Assembly: GCA_963978545.1 (NCBI GenBank)
Contig: OZ021721.1
Coordinates: forward strand, 101,081,418-101,145,417
Reading direction: 5' to 3'
Length of the DNA stretch: 64,000 nt
Source of the DNA: Linyphia triangularis
Lineage: Eukaryota; Arthropoda; Arachnida; Araneae; Linyphiidae
Positions within the stretch are counted from its first letter, which is position 1. Each line of letters starts with the position of its first letter. Position numbers and translations under genes: made by a program. The notes under the pieces were generated by a model. It saw only the letters and a list, made by a program, of their open reading frames with translations, was not told the origin of the DNA and made no database searches. Of this stretch, positions 1 to 12,400 are shown in pieces.

Positions 1-465
1 ATTTAAGAGAAGGCGACAAGTTTTTTTTCTATGTAAATGATTTCAATTTGTATGTTATAATTTTTTTAGATGTTACTTGACTTACTACAAGCAAATTATT
101 TACTGTAACTGTAACGCATCAAAGTTGTCCATTAGTTGGAATAATAAGTTAATATTGTCAGTTATTTTTTTCTAAGAGTATTGGTGTACTTAGCAATTGA
201 GTAAATTAATTAAAAAAACTTACGACAGTCTTTTGCCAAACTTATATAATTAATATACACTGATTTGAAATTAAATAAATTTATCCATTTTGTAGAGAAT
301 TTATGGAAATTGATCACCACACCACACTATTTATGTAGTAGAAGCACTTATTGGAACTGCACAACATACATGCAATAGCGACACGGGACCATGAGTGCCG
401 GCTGAATTATTTTCACGGGATTGTAAATGACCTCTTAAAGGAATGCAAGGTGGTTATTTTTTACT
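1..465. other. AT-rich DNA without a recognisable gene
   Basis: No open frame of useful length and no motif I recognise. The sequence is A/T-rich with short homopolymers. It lies directly left of an interspersed repeat copy. Confidence 0.5.
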
Positions 466-1209
466 TTTAATTACCCATATGTAATACATAGGGTAATGAA
501 AGTGTAGTGTTCGTTAAAAAAAATTAAAAAAATATCGATTTTTTTTATTTTTTTTATTTTTGTATTTCTTCACGTTTTGGAACATCCTGATCTCAAAAAA
601 GTGATCTGGAAAAAATGTCTGTCTGTGTGTACGTGGTCAGCATAAACTCTTGACAAATTGGCTTACGGCGTTCAAATTTGGTGTGAGGGCTGGTGATCGT
701 CCAAAGACCTACCATTAAGGTTTTCGACAAAATAATGTAGCTGCCACTGAAAAAAAAATCATGTTTTTCAATGATTGCTAAAGAGCCGCTCTAACGATTT
801 TGTTCAAAATCGCTGTGGTAATGCCTCTTAATGTGTTCTAAACATTTCCACATCCGAAATTTCCGTAAAAATGCTTTAATGGCGTAAAAAGTTGAAAAAC
901 GAATGCCTTCAACATAAAATTATCTTTCCTTGAGCATAGCTCATCGACGATCGTTGTTTCTCCTCTCCGCAGTTTCACTTATAAGAAAGGATAACATAAG
1001 AATTATAGAAATAAATATCGCCAGAATGGGTATTTTGGCGATTTTTCTTTTTTTTTAAAGATGCGTATAAGAATTATCGCAACAAAAAAATATCACCAAA
1101 CTGGCCATATTTTCTCAATGAATGATAAAAATATAAAAACGGTAAATGACACAAATACACATGAGTAATATAGTGTAATTGAAAGTTGTACGATATGCCA
1201 CACCCCTAG
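466..1209 (+). repeat. Interspersed repeat R1, copy 1
   Basis: This is one of four copies of the same non-coding repeat in the window (others near 18600-19150, 46250-46885 minus and 57985-58695). All share a block reading GTCAGCATAA..., then CAAATTTGGTGTGAGGG, ACCATTAAGGTTTTCG, CGTAAAAAGTTGAAAAA, and an end block GTGTAATTGAAAGTTGT followed by ACACCCCTAG. The left end holds a near-palindrome made of ACCCATATG and a reverse copy AGGGTAATGAAAGT. The right-end block is similar to the inverse of the left end, which suggests terminal inverted repeats. No protein is encoded. The class is unknown; a non-autonomous DNA transposon is the best guess. Confidence 0.6.
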
Positions 1210-2736
1210 TTTTTTGCTTTAACTTTGATTTTTCAGTTGGATGTTTAAATGAAATTTTAATTAATCGTTTTGTATTAAATTTCTGTTCCATTGAATATTT
1301 TAAAACCTATAGCATACTTTTATTTCCAGTTAATCATACCACTTTTCTCCACATCATTTTTAAATTTCGAAAACCAGAGGGGGGGGATGCACTCTTTTGT
1401 ACCTCCTTGGCGACGCCCATGAATACGGTTTTTCCCCTCCCCCTTCCTTTCCCTGCAAATTGCTTAATATGCCTTATATTATTTTAATTATCTTTTTATT
1501 TTCGCATTACATTCCCCTTTTATTATGTCAATATTAAATGTAAAACATTTTTTCCTCAACTTGTTGCATTTTTCGTCAAATAGCTTATACTAAACAAAAA
1601 TAAATTTGCTTTTTTTTTTACTAAACAAAACTTCAATTAGTCATTTGCACGTTTAGTAAAAATGGAACATGATTATTCGAAAACGTGGTATGTGTGACGC
1701 ACAAACGTGAAATATTATACTTGATATTTCGCCTGTTTTAAAAACTCATCATTCCATATTAAAAAAAAAAGTCACAATGATATATTTCTGACTCAAGCAG
1801 AAGCATAAGTTGATACCAGAAAATAAAAATATGTGGTACCGAATGATTTTCTGTTTCCTTCAAACAAAAATATGCTATCAATGTGCCATGCGTTTTATAT
1901 TTAATTTCATTTAGCAGCTGTCACCGACTTGCTTACAAACAGTATTTTTTAATAATATTTGACGATTCCAATTATCTTGAAGTTATCTATGTTTATAATT
2001 ATGTTTGCAGGCCATCAAAGTAGGTAGAGGGAAAGTCTAGGTGAGGACTCTTTCTCTCCCCCTACATTGATGAACTGCAGACTTTTATATAGAATTTCCG
2101 ATTCGTCAAACCCAGTTTGAACAGCCTTCCAATATTTTCAATACAGTTGTTCTACAATTTTTTTTATGTCCTATTTTTAGTTTTTTCATTCAATTCGGTT
2201 TCCTTCTGAATCGGAATAAAAAAATAATTCAATAAAATTTCGGAAATTTCGACTCTTCAACTTTCTAAAACTTAAAGACCTAGACGCTTCCCCTCCCCCC
2301 ACCCCGCTAGTGTCGGTCCTGCATATGTGCAATACTTATATCCAATGCACATGTGCAAAACCTATTTGCAATACATCCAGGTATTACCTATTTGCAATAC
2401 ATCATGTTATGCAAATGTGCAATACGCAAGTGCAAATACATGCAATATTATATAAAAACAATATAGCCTCTGTAAAAGCTTTTTTCTACAACGTAATGCA
2501 ACATTTCAATTTATATCCTGAACAGCTATACAGCCCAATAATATTGCCAAGAGAAAAATAATCGTCGCATACAATTGTTTTTTACTAAATTTCGACAATC
2601 GATTGTCTTATTTAGCATGAAACAATCGATAGTTTGCCCCTTTTTCGATACTATCAATTTTTCACTCGATTGTTCATCTAAATAACCGTTTGAACTATAG
2701 ATATTAAGATAATCAATGTTCAAGGAACACTTGACA
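1210..2736. other. AT-rich spacer, no supported gene
   Basis: Short open frames here (for example at 1179-1487 and 2310-2561) are low-complexity translations with no domain. The stretch 2310-2440 is rich in the repeated word GCAATAC with ATGTGCAA and TTTGCAA variants, a weak short-period repeat. Nothing else is seen. Confidence 0.4.
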
Positions 2737-3312
2737 CAGGGCCTGACCATGACAAGTTGAGACCCAAGGCCGGGACACTTTCAGGGGCCTCTTTTTCAAA
2801 AGCGAGATTTGTTGGAAATTTGCTTGACAAAAATTCAAATGGAGTAATATTAAAAATAGAAAAAATTGATAAAGTAAGGTTAATATGGTATTCTAAATAT
2901 TTTTTATCACAAATAAAGAAACAAATTTCAAACAATCAAATTTATAGATCAAAAGAGGAAAAACTTTGTTATATATAGCATTGCATTTCACTATCACAAT
3001 ATATAGCAATATCCATGACAACAATATCTGCAGCATTATTCACATTTTCAGAGTGAATATTCGAAGAGTTCGAAAAGCTGATCTCACAATAAATTCGTCA
3101 AGACTTATTTAAAATTTTTTTTCTCTATCTTTCAAGAAGTCTTGTTTTTAAATCCTTTATATTAACTTTGACTTTGAGTGTTAGTTTGTTTGTCAATGAA
3201 AGCGGAATTTGCGGCTGCCTAATCAACCCCCTTACCATCATCCAATCAGGTTTAAACTTGGCAGATAGGTTCGATGTCGATGACAATGCATTCTATCAAA
3301 TTTTGCACAGCA

Positions 3313-3500
3313 AATTGAAATGTCTTAAAATAAGACACAAAAGTATCTTAAACAAGTGGCACTGTTTTAAGACGAAAAATGGTGTCTTAATCTTTAAGAC
3401 ACATGAAGTGTCTTAAAATGGGGTGTTTTCAGACATTTGGAGTGTCTGAATTGGGGATATTTTCAGACAGTTGATGTGTCTGCATAGGTTGTTTATGGTA
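3313..3500. repeat. Array of paired TGTCTTAA-type motifs, left cluster
   Basis: The words TGTCTTAA and TGTCTGAA and their reverse complements alternate at short spacing, giving small inverted repeats such as GTGTCTTAA, a 3-base gap, then TTAAGACAC. At least eight half-sites fall in under 200 bp. The same motif set recurs at 5975-6600 in the same hAT-like element. Such sub-terminal arrays often bind transposase, but that is inference. Confidence 0.65.
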
Positions 3501-4107
3501 CCTTTCAGATGTTGGACAAATTTTTACACAAACAATTAAAATTTTTACACAAACCAATTCAAATTTAATATTAAAAAGTTTTATTTAAAAAAAAAGTAAA
3601 AATTACTGTATTACTACCATGTTGCTCATAACTTTTTGTTGACTATGTTACACTTTCCTGGTAAATGTAAGCATGAGGTTGTAAAACAACAACTATTAAT
3701 ATATCCAAATAAAAGATAGTAACAGGGACTTATTGTAAAATATATGCATTGGTATAGTAGACATTGTATTGGGGCTGAATCTCAAATAGAAAAGTTTTGG
3801 CTTCTAAGATTGTATCATAGTTTTCAGTTGCCTTTTTCATGTCAACTTCAAGGACAAATAACAAGTGTAATGTAAGCATGCACCTGGTTTATAGTACTAT
3901 GCGTTGCACTGGCAAGTCTAAAAAATGCTTCGGATACATTATATGGCAACATAAATTTATGGTAATGATGGATCAAGCAGTTGTAATCTAATTATTCCCC
4001 ATTTGGGAATTTTACCGGGTTATAACATTCCCCTATAATAACACTACCCAACAGCAGTGATTATAACACTATGACGCTTCAATTATTGTCGAATAGCTGA
4101 AGCAGAT

Positions 4108-4790
4108 ACAGGGCATTTAAAAAATACCTCAAAAGATGCATAAAAATAAACAAGTAAAACAGAAGGCATTAGAAGTATGTAAGGAGATACTTTAAAATAT
4201 AGAGGTGGAACATATAAAATTTGAAAAGTATGTAAGTTCCACACAATTTTTCTTTGTGTTTCTGAAAAAAGTTGGTTTCCCAAATTTTGGTATGCTCTTA
4301 ATTCCTGTAATTTTGAGGATAGAACCTTTTTACAACAGTTTTCCCTGTCACTGCGACACTTTGTTAATCGGTTAAAATGCGTTATAAGCCCCCTCTCCTT
4401 TTTTTTTAGTGATTTTGCGTCAAATATGGTAACCTGGTGCCTGTATGGTTCCATTACAACTTGGCACCCATTTTGGCAAACCTTAAGTTCAATTCAGTGG
4501 AAGTGTCAGTACAACTTGGCAGCATTTTACAAAGTCACCAAAATGGAGGGCGTACAACGCATTTCAACCCGTTAATCGTTGAGAAGACTAGAGAGGGCAT
4601 TTAAAAAACTTTAAAAAATTTAATATAAAAAAAAGGCATTAGAATAAAGATGGCTGCTTCAAAATACAGAGGTAGAGCACATTAAATTTGAAAAACATGC
4701 AAGTTATTAAAATTTCTATAGTTTTCTCAAGTTTTCTCAAAACGTTGATTTTTCCAAAAATTTTATGCTTCGTTTAAAAAACAATTAAAG
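4108..4790. repeat. Diverged direct duplication, about 490 bp apart
   Basis: The segment from 4108 to about 4300 (GGCATTTAAAAAATACCTC, GGCATTAGAAGTATGTAAG, ATATAGAGGTGGAACATA) is repeated with many changes from about 4595 to 4790 (GGCATTTAAAAAACTTT, GGCATTAGAATAAAGATG, ATACAGAGGTAGAGCACA). The minus-strand open frame at 4083-4454 lies across the first copy and has no recognisable domain, so I do not call it a gene. Confidence 0.5.
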
Positions 4791-5974
4791 ATGTAGAATT
4801 GAAATTTTTCACGTCAATTACATAACATAAAGTACAAACAAAATAAAAATATTATTAAAATCTATGCAATTCAATTTTTAATTAATTACTTAAAAAAATG
4901 CAAATTTTCATACGTTCAACAAACTAACGCATAAAAAACTTATTTTTATTATTTTGTGAAATCTGATATTTAATGCAGTATATAGACATTTATTAGAAAT
5001 AAAACTAAAATAAAGTATTTTTGCATTATAAGATTTTTTATGAGCTACCACAATTCAACTCACTGCGGAAAATTTTATTTAACCGAGTTTTATATAAGTG
5101 ATTATAAGTAAATTATTAGCCTATTATTATGAGCTTTTTTGCAAAATATTATTTAAAAATGTTTGAACAACATATGTAGAAAAAAATTCTTCATTTTGAC
5201 AAATATTAAATGTTTCACAAATTATTTTGTAGGGTTGATTTTCATAATTTTATTGCTGCCATCGAGAACCAAGAATAAATGTTATTCAGATTATACCAAA
5301 TCCCCTGCCAAATATATTCCCATTAGTACTTGTAATATGCAACAAAACCAATAAAAATATAACTGAATGTAAAAACAGAAAACTTAGAATTCTGTGGGTG
5401 TCATTTAGAAATACTAGATCAATTAAAATGTATTATAAAAACACTGAAAATAAGTGTATTATTGAATAACACTTACTGTAACACGGTACCCCATTTTTCA
5501 CTAATTCATTGACCTATTAAATATAAAGCCAATCTAAATAGTTCAAAAAGGGGTTCGCATTAGTTTCTTGTAAGGCAACGGCTTCCTCTCAAGAAATGCT
5601 CCATGTTGAATAAAGGAACGCTTCCAAAAGAATTCTTAAGCACAGTTAAACAAAAGCACAAGATTAAAGGATATTAACATTAAAGTTAAAATAGGAAAGT
5701 ATTTGTTTTTTGGAACTACCGACTGTCTATTTCAGCCACTTAAAAAGAAGGAAAGCAACCATTTTAGAATAGTTTACAACCATTTTGTGTGTAATCGAAC
5801 GCTACACAAGCGCCAAGTACTAGACGCGAAAATACAAACAGTATTACGTTTAAATCAAGCAAGATTCTTTACACAGAGCATGCGCCAAATGCTTTTCGAA
5901 AAGCCCTTCTCTTATTTCATTGGTTAAAGAAAATTTTGAAGTTTCGCTATATAGTCGTACATTTCAGACGTTTC

Positions 5975-6610
5975 CTGTCTTAAAATCCAAATGTCTTATT
6001 TTGACCATTCCTTTGAGTGTTTAAGTCGCTTTTGGTGATATATTCTTAAAATACAAATAAAAAAATCTTAAAATACAAATAAAAAAATCTTAAAATACAA
6101 ATAAAAAAATCTTAAAATACAAATAAAAAAATCTTAAAATACAAATAAAAAAATCTTAAAATACAAATAAAAAAATCTTAAAATACAAATAAAATTCTTA
6201 AAATAAAAATAAATTATTTTGCATATTGCAATTACGTTTATCTATTCAATTGTTTATTTACAGTGTTTCCTTCGCCTGAAATCGTATAATTGAATCGGAA
6301 AAATACCCCCATCATGACTTCCTGATGAAAAAGTCGACGACACCAAACATGATGTCTTAAATCGTGTTTGGTGTCTTAGACATTAGTTGTCTTATTATGT
6401 TAGGTGTCTGAATCCCAAAATGTCTTAATATGGTGTTTTCTGTCTACATTTAAGACACCAAGTGTGTCTAAATGTGATTTCAGAAAGAATCAGACACGTG
6501 TTATGTCTGAAATGGATCAATGCTACGCCAATTAAGTCACTTAATGTGTCTGAAATGAATTTTTCAGACATTTTGTGTCTAAATTTAAGACACCAGCATT
6601 TACAGTGTGG
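5975..6610. repeat. Array of paired TGTCTTAA-type motifs, right cluster
   Basis: This is the right-hand counterpart of the 3313-3500 array. TGTCTTAA, TGTCTGAA, TGTCTAAA and their complements recur from 5975 to 6010 and densely from 6350 to 6600, again as alternating inverted pairs such as TTTAAGACAC, a short gap, GTGTCTAAAT. A 22-bp minisatellite separates the two parts. Confidence 0.65.
6043..6200 (+). repeat. 22-bp AT-rich minisatellite
   Basis: About seven head-to-tail copies of the unit CTTAAAATACAAATAAAAAA plus AT. The first six are nearly identical and the last is slightly degraded. The near-identity suggests recent expansion or homogenisation. Confidence 0.85.
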
Positions 6611-7330
6611 GTTGTTACTGTCACTCAAAGGTCGCTTTTACGGAATACTAATTAACCAATTTGCTGCTATCCAATCGCATTAAAATAACATTGAACCGTT
6701 CATTGTTGAAGCTCTTTCTTGTTGGCAAATTTTTTTTAATAAATAAATAATAAAATTACTTTAATCAGTATAAACAAATTATATTTCTATGTGAGAGCAC
6801 AAATTCACGTCCATTTTTAATAAAAAAAATTTGAAACGTAGTTTGCCACTCATTTTGCTGATACAAATGTTTTTGATATCGACGCTGTATTAATGAATAC
6901 AAAAATTGACAATGCATATCGGATTTTTAAAAAACTCTATTTTTATGGGTTATATTATTTAAGATTTTAAATTATGGTTTAATTTATTTGATTAAATACA
7001 CTCTAGGATATTAAACACACTTCAAGATTCATACAAAATAATTTTTATGTAAAAATTATTTTATACAGATAATAAAAGATATTCACATAACTTTTGTGAA
7101 ACAAAAGTTACAGGTTTACAGCTAATTTCGGGGCCCCCTAAAATCTTGGGCCCAAGGGCCAGGTCTTGTGGGCTTAGTCGATAATCAGGGCCTGACTAGA
7201 TAACTGGGTCAAGGCAAGTCTATAAACAAATTTTATAAGCTTCAAAACAAACAATAGTCCTCTACCACAGTCGCGCACTCACGCCACAAGTAGCGAAGGT
7301 AGGCGACTGCAGTGGTCAGCTCATGCTACA

Positions 7331-7570
7331 GACGCGACCACTAGCCACTGCTGTGGTTCTGTATAATAAGCTCCATAGGATATAATGGTCCGCAAAGAGT
7401 GGCGTCCGTGCGTGTTAGAAGATAACGCGCGCGTTCGCCACTAACCACAGACGCGACCACTAGCCACTGCTGTGGTTCTGTATAATAAGCTCCATAGGAT
7501 ATAATGGTCCGCAAAGAGTGGCGTGCGTGCGCTTTAGAAGCGAACGCACGCGTTCGCCACTCGAGTGGCT
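7331..7570. repeat. 120-bp tandem duplication, CpG-rich
   Basis: Two head-to-tail units start at GACGCGACCACTAGCCACTG (7331 and 7451) and are almost identical. Each contains GGTCCGCAAAGAGTGGCG and GCGCGCGTTCGCCACT-like text. The base composition is strikingly richer in CpG than the surrounding DNA, which suggests transposon-derived sequence. A diverged third partial unit lies upstream from about 7270. Confidence 0.8.
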
Positions 7571-8499
7571 CTGTATAATAAGGCCCTTAGCACAACGGAG
7601 CAGAGACTTTCTCATGGTAGTTGCGTTCTCAACTTGTTTGTTCTGTATACATACATAGATAGATGTACTGACAAATCTAATAACCATACTATTATTTATA
7701 ATATCCGTAATATATTGATAACCGTGATTTACAAAAGGCCTCTTATTTACAACAAAATATTCAGGACAGAAATCTCAATTTATTTATTTTGCGGAATAAA
7801 ATTTGGTAAACAGCATAGCCTTGGATTCTACAGTCGATAAAGAGAAAATTTAATGAAAACATTTATATAATTATAAATTCTTACCAATTAAAATGATTTA
7901 ACGAATTTGAATTAGAAAAACCAGGTCAGAACTTAAATTAACAAGAAATATAAAAAAGCTCGATCGCATCCTAATCATGTCAGTACATTCCATCGTTACG
8001 TCTCAGTGTCGGGAGTGGGTAATTTGAGCGCCTGTTTCCTTCCTTGGATGTAGTACCTGTTTCTCAGGCTCCCTCCCCCGAAAACGTATTTTTCTTTTAT
8101 TCGATTAGATCTGTTTCAAGCACAATTACTGCATAGCCTTACATTTACGTTCGATAAAGAAGAAATTTAATTAAAACATTTCTAATTATAAAAGAAAAAC
8201 ATGTTTTCGAACTAAAAAGCAAAAAGTAAATTATAGTTTAAAAAATTAAAAAAAAAACACTCATTAATAGCAAATCGAACTAAAAATCAGAAAATAACTT
8301 TTAATTTATATTTTATTCAACTATTATAAAAATTCTACTAACTCAATATGTTACAATAATTTTAAAAAATTCTAAAATAAAAATAAAGTTTTAATAAATC
8401 ATAGTTTAAAAGACTAAAAAACAAGCTTTTAGAGTTAATCAAACTAAAAAGTAAATTAAAAAACTAAAAAACACGCTTTAATAGAAAACCAAACTAAAA
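7571..8499. other. AT-rich spacer with weak internal duplication
   Basis: No gene is supported; the open frame at 7565-7840 has no domain. A short block at 7811 (CATAGCCTTGGATTCTAC, then CGATAAAGAG) recurs in altered form at 8133. From 8400 the text becomes repeats of ACTAAAAAACACGCTTTAAT and leads into the foldback. Confidence 0.4.
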
Positions 8500-8876
8500 A
8501 GTAGAAAATAATTAATAGTTTAAAAGACTAAAAAACACGCTTTAATAGAAAAATGAACTAAAAAGTAGAAAATAATTTTAAATAAGTATGAAATAAGAAT
8601 CGAGTGATTAACAAGAAATATTTACTTTATAGTAAAAAAGCATGGGGTGCTTTTAAAGATATTTTTATAATGACTCTATTTTTACCAATATCTGTCATTA
8701 AATATTTATAACAATTGACATCAAGCACCCCACGCATTTTTATGATGAAATAAATATTTCTTGTTAATCACTCGATTTTTATTTCACACTTATTTAAAAT
8801 TATTTTCTACTTTTTAGTTCATTTTCCTATTAAAGCGTGTTTTTTAGTTTTTAAACTATTAATTATTCCTTTTCTA
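8500..8876. mobile_element. Foldback element (long inverted repeat)
   Basis: The left arm (about 8500-8625) contains AATAGTTTAAAAGACT, AACACGCTTTAATAG, TGAACTAAAAAGTAGAAAAT and GAGTGATTAACAAGAAATAT in order. The right arm (about 8750-8876) is its reverse complement over about 120 bp with few changes. Inside the loop a second inverted pair, CATGGGGTGCTTTTA and AAGCACCCCACGC, can extend the hairpin. There is no coding capacity, so it is likely a MITE or foldback element. It abuts the 5' LTR of the BEL/Pao element. Confidence 0.75.
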
Positions 8877-8882
8877 CTTCAA

Positions 8883-9360
8883 TGTAACCGTCAGTAAGTA
8901 GCCATGTGAATATTCTTGCTACCAAATACCTTTCAAGCTGAGATGACTTTTCAAATAAAATGTACCAGAAACCTGTAAGTAATTCTTTACTGTCTTGTCA
9001 TGAGAAAAATACGAAACAGAACGAGTTAATTAAGTATAAACATTTTTTGGTCTCCTCGAAGCCGGAATTTCTATGCTGTGAAAATTCCGAATTCTCTTGT
9101 GCTTTGTGTAACGTTCAAAATTCTAGTTCTGTTTCGTCGCGAATTTTGGCTTTGTAATGTTTTTTCCAAACACTTTTCTATGGTACATTGTGAAACATTC
9201 TTAAGATATAATTATTTCTGCCATTTCGAGGGTATGCAGTTTTTGACTTAATGTGAAACTTTCAAAGCCAAACATTATAACCTAAATTGAGGATCGCCAA
9301 ATAAAGCGATCAGTTGACTATTCGTTCGTGTTCCTTATTTTATGGTAAACCTATGCACTT
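8883..9360 (+). repeat. BEL/Pao 5' LTR
   Basis: It starts with TGTAAC and shares at least 150 bp with the truncated LTR at 18430-18596. An AATAAA polyadenylation signal lies near 9300. The right border is uncertain because the 3' copy is truncated before it; I place it near 9360, before a T/C-rich stretch. A primer-binding site was not identified. Confidence 0.7.
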
Positions 9361-9474
9361 GCCATCTCGTTTTTTTTTTTTTTTTCTTCTCTTCTCTCTT
9401 ACTCTATGGTTTTGTTTATTTTCAATTGAGTCAGTCATTTGGAGTTCTCTTTTCTTTCTTTTTTATTGATAGTA

Positions 9475-12400
9475 GTAGAGCGGCTAGACGCGAAAAAATA
9501 GCCGAAAACTGCACATCGTGAAACAAGTCTATAATTTTGCACATTGATAAATAATGTAATTCTAATCATTTTAAGAAGTGGGGCCACACGAATTTCACTT
9601 CTGGTCGAGGTTTTATACTACTTCAAAGTTAGGCATAAAATATGCGTTTTTTTCAATAAAAAGCGTAAATTATGGGTTCACGGCCAAAAATATTAATTCT
9701 ATTAACACGCATAATATGTTAAATAGTTAGACTTGTATTAAAGAATATTTTTTTTCAACCGGAAGTCATTAATATTTCGACTGGAAGTGCCCTATTCAAC
9801 TCTAACAACTTGAACTACATATATAAAACATATTCTATTTACAAAAGAGTTAATTTAATATATTGTAAAATTTATCAAATAAAAATATTATGATATATTA
9901 AATATATACCAAAATTAGAAAGCAAGTTACGACCGGAAGTTTGTAAAATATCTATATCCGTATTAGTAGAGCGGCTGGACGCCAAAAAAATTGCCGGAAA
10001 CTGCACTTCGTGAAACAAGTCTGTAATTTTGCACAATGATAGAATATATCATTCTAATCATTTTATGTAGTGGAGCCTCTCGGATTACACTTCCGGTCGA
10101 GTTTTTATACTAGTTCAAAGTTAGGCTTAAAATGTTCGTTTTTATTAATAAAAATGGTTATATGTAGGGTTACAGCCAAATCATGAGCTTTATAGACATG
10201 TATAATATGTTAAATTATTAGGATTAGATGAAAGATTAAAAAAAGCAGTAAAAAAATTCAATCGGAAGTGATTTGCATTCCGACGGAAAGTCTATCTATA
10301 ACAGCTCAAACTGCATCCAACAGCTCAAACTTCGTATATGAAACATATGCATAATTAAAAAGAGAATTTTAGTGGTTTTAAGATAAACTCAAATTAATAA
10401 GTGACTTCCGGTCGAAGTTTTAGACTTCTTTAAAGTTAGAATTAAAAATGCACTTTTTTAAATTATACCACCTTTATATAAACTATAAACGGTCACAATT
10501 AAAAATTGTTAAATCTATATGTTGTTACATCAAATTATAAGGATATGCTGGATATAAAATGGAACACATCAACCGGAAGTGATTGAAATTCCGACCGGAT
10601 GTCTGCTTATAAGGAACTGATAAAGTCCATATACCAATATAATAGCGCGGTTGGAGGGAAAAAACTGCATTTCGTGAAACAAGTCTGTAATTGTGCACAT
10701 TGATAAAATATGTCATCTGAACATTTTAGGATGTGGACACACTCGGATTTAACTTTCGGTCGAGTTTTTATTCAAGTTCAAAGTTAGGCATAAAATGTTC
10801 GGTTTTATCAATAAAAATAATTATATGCTGGATCGCAGCCAAAACCATGAACTCTATAGACACGTGTAATATGTAAAATTATTAGATTTGAAGGAAAGAT
10901 TAAGAAAAGGATTAACAAGAGTTCAACCGGAAGTTATTCGCATTTCGACCGGGAGTCTGTCTATAACAGCCTAAACTACATCCAACAGATTAAACTACAT
11001 GTATGAAACATATACTAACAATAAAATAGGAATTTTGGTGATATTTTATAAGAAACTAAAGCTAAAAAGAGACTTCCGGTCGAGGTTTTAGACTTCTTTA
11101 AAGTTAGACTTTAAAAATGCGCTTCAAAATTTTTTACCACCTTCATATAAAGGATCACAATAAAAAATTATTGTTATAATATGTTGTTACATCAAATTAT
11201 AAGGATGGATATGCTGATGTAAAATGAAAATTTTCAACCTGAAGTGAGTTAAATTCCAACTGGAAGTCTGCTTATAAGGAACTGTTACTGCCCATATGCC
11301 AATACATGTAAGTATCACAATAATATCTTCTCAGATAACCGATTCTGATTCTAAAATACAATTAAGTATCTGAAAATATGATCAAGGAAAAAAAATAAAA
11401 TTTTCAGCTTTCGTGTCCCCCCCCCCCCCTCCCCACCCAAAAAAGGAAAGTGCAATGTGCATCCCTTTGAAAATAATCTCATGTCTTAGCCCATATTTGA
11501 GAGGATTGCAACTATAGTTAGATTTATATTTTGGTTATATCTTAATTATATTGAAAAAAAAATTCGTACAAGCGATTCAGTCATCAGGTTGATTGGTTGG
11601 TTGTATTCAGATTATCTGGCGCCGTCAGCAACACGAGGACTATAATGCGCCGAAACATTTCGTCATTTAAGAAACCAACATACATTTACAAACACCCATG
11701 CCTACACGGGACTCGAACCCGCAACCTTGCGGTCTAGAAGCCAGCACGCTAACCACTATACCGTTTGGTCGGCAGTCATCAGGTTGAAATTTACCATTTT
11801 ATATACTTAGCATAATCATCTTTCCTTTTCTGAAACATCAAAGGAAATCTTCCGGCTATCTGAGACGATATCACCGTGATACATATGGGTATTGGTGTAT
11901 GGGTAGTATCATTTCCTTATAAGTAGGCTTCAGGTGTCGCAATTTCAGTCATTTCCGGTTGGAATTTTCTATTTCATATTCAGCATATCCATCCTTATAA
12001 TTAGATGTAACAACATGAAGTATTGAGAGTTTTTAATAGTGACCCTTTATATGAAGATGGTAAAATATAAAGAATCACATTTTTAAGTCTTAACTTAAAT
12101 AAATCTAAAACCTCGACCGGAAGTAACTTTTTAAATTTAGTTTATCATAAAACATCACCAGAATTTCCTTTTTATTGATAGCATATGTTTCATACATGTA
12201 GTTTAAGCTATTAGATGAAGTTTTAGCTGTTAAAGATAGACTTCCGATCGAAATGCATATCATTCCACTTGAACTTTTCTTACTTTTTTTTTATCTTTCA
12301 TCTAAGCCTAATAATTTTATATATTACACATGTCTATAAAGTTTATGATTTCGGCTGTGACCTCACACACAACTATTTTTATTGATAAAAATGAAAATTT

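Larger units (their letters stand above)
2737..7194. mobile_element. Old hAT-like DNA transposon, non-coding
   Basis: The left end reads CAGGGCCTGACCATGACAAG and the right end, read inward on the minus strand, begins CAGGCCCTGATTATCGAC and continues with AGCCCACAAGACCTGG, so the two ends are imperfect terminal inverted repeats. Both ends then run into GGGGCC-rich sequence, a style common in hAT termini. The flanking 8-mers are ACTTGACA on the left and ACTAGATA on the right, six of eight matching, consistent with a decayed 8-bp target duplication. Inside are no transposase domains, only AT-rich DNA, two motif arrays, a minisatellite and a local duplication. Length is about 4.46 kb. The pairing of the two ends is inference; an unrelated coincidence is possible. 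Confidence 0.55.

Noticed and set aside
4083..4454. 123-codon minus-strand frame
   Set aside because: It lies in a diverged direct duplication inside a transposon, has no domain and its duplicate copy is not open.
6043..6200. CRISPR-like array
   Set aside because: The units are contiguous 22-bp minisatellite copies with no spacers, in a eukaryotic genome.
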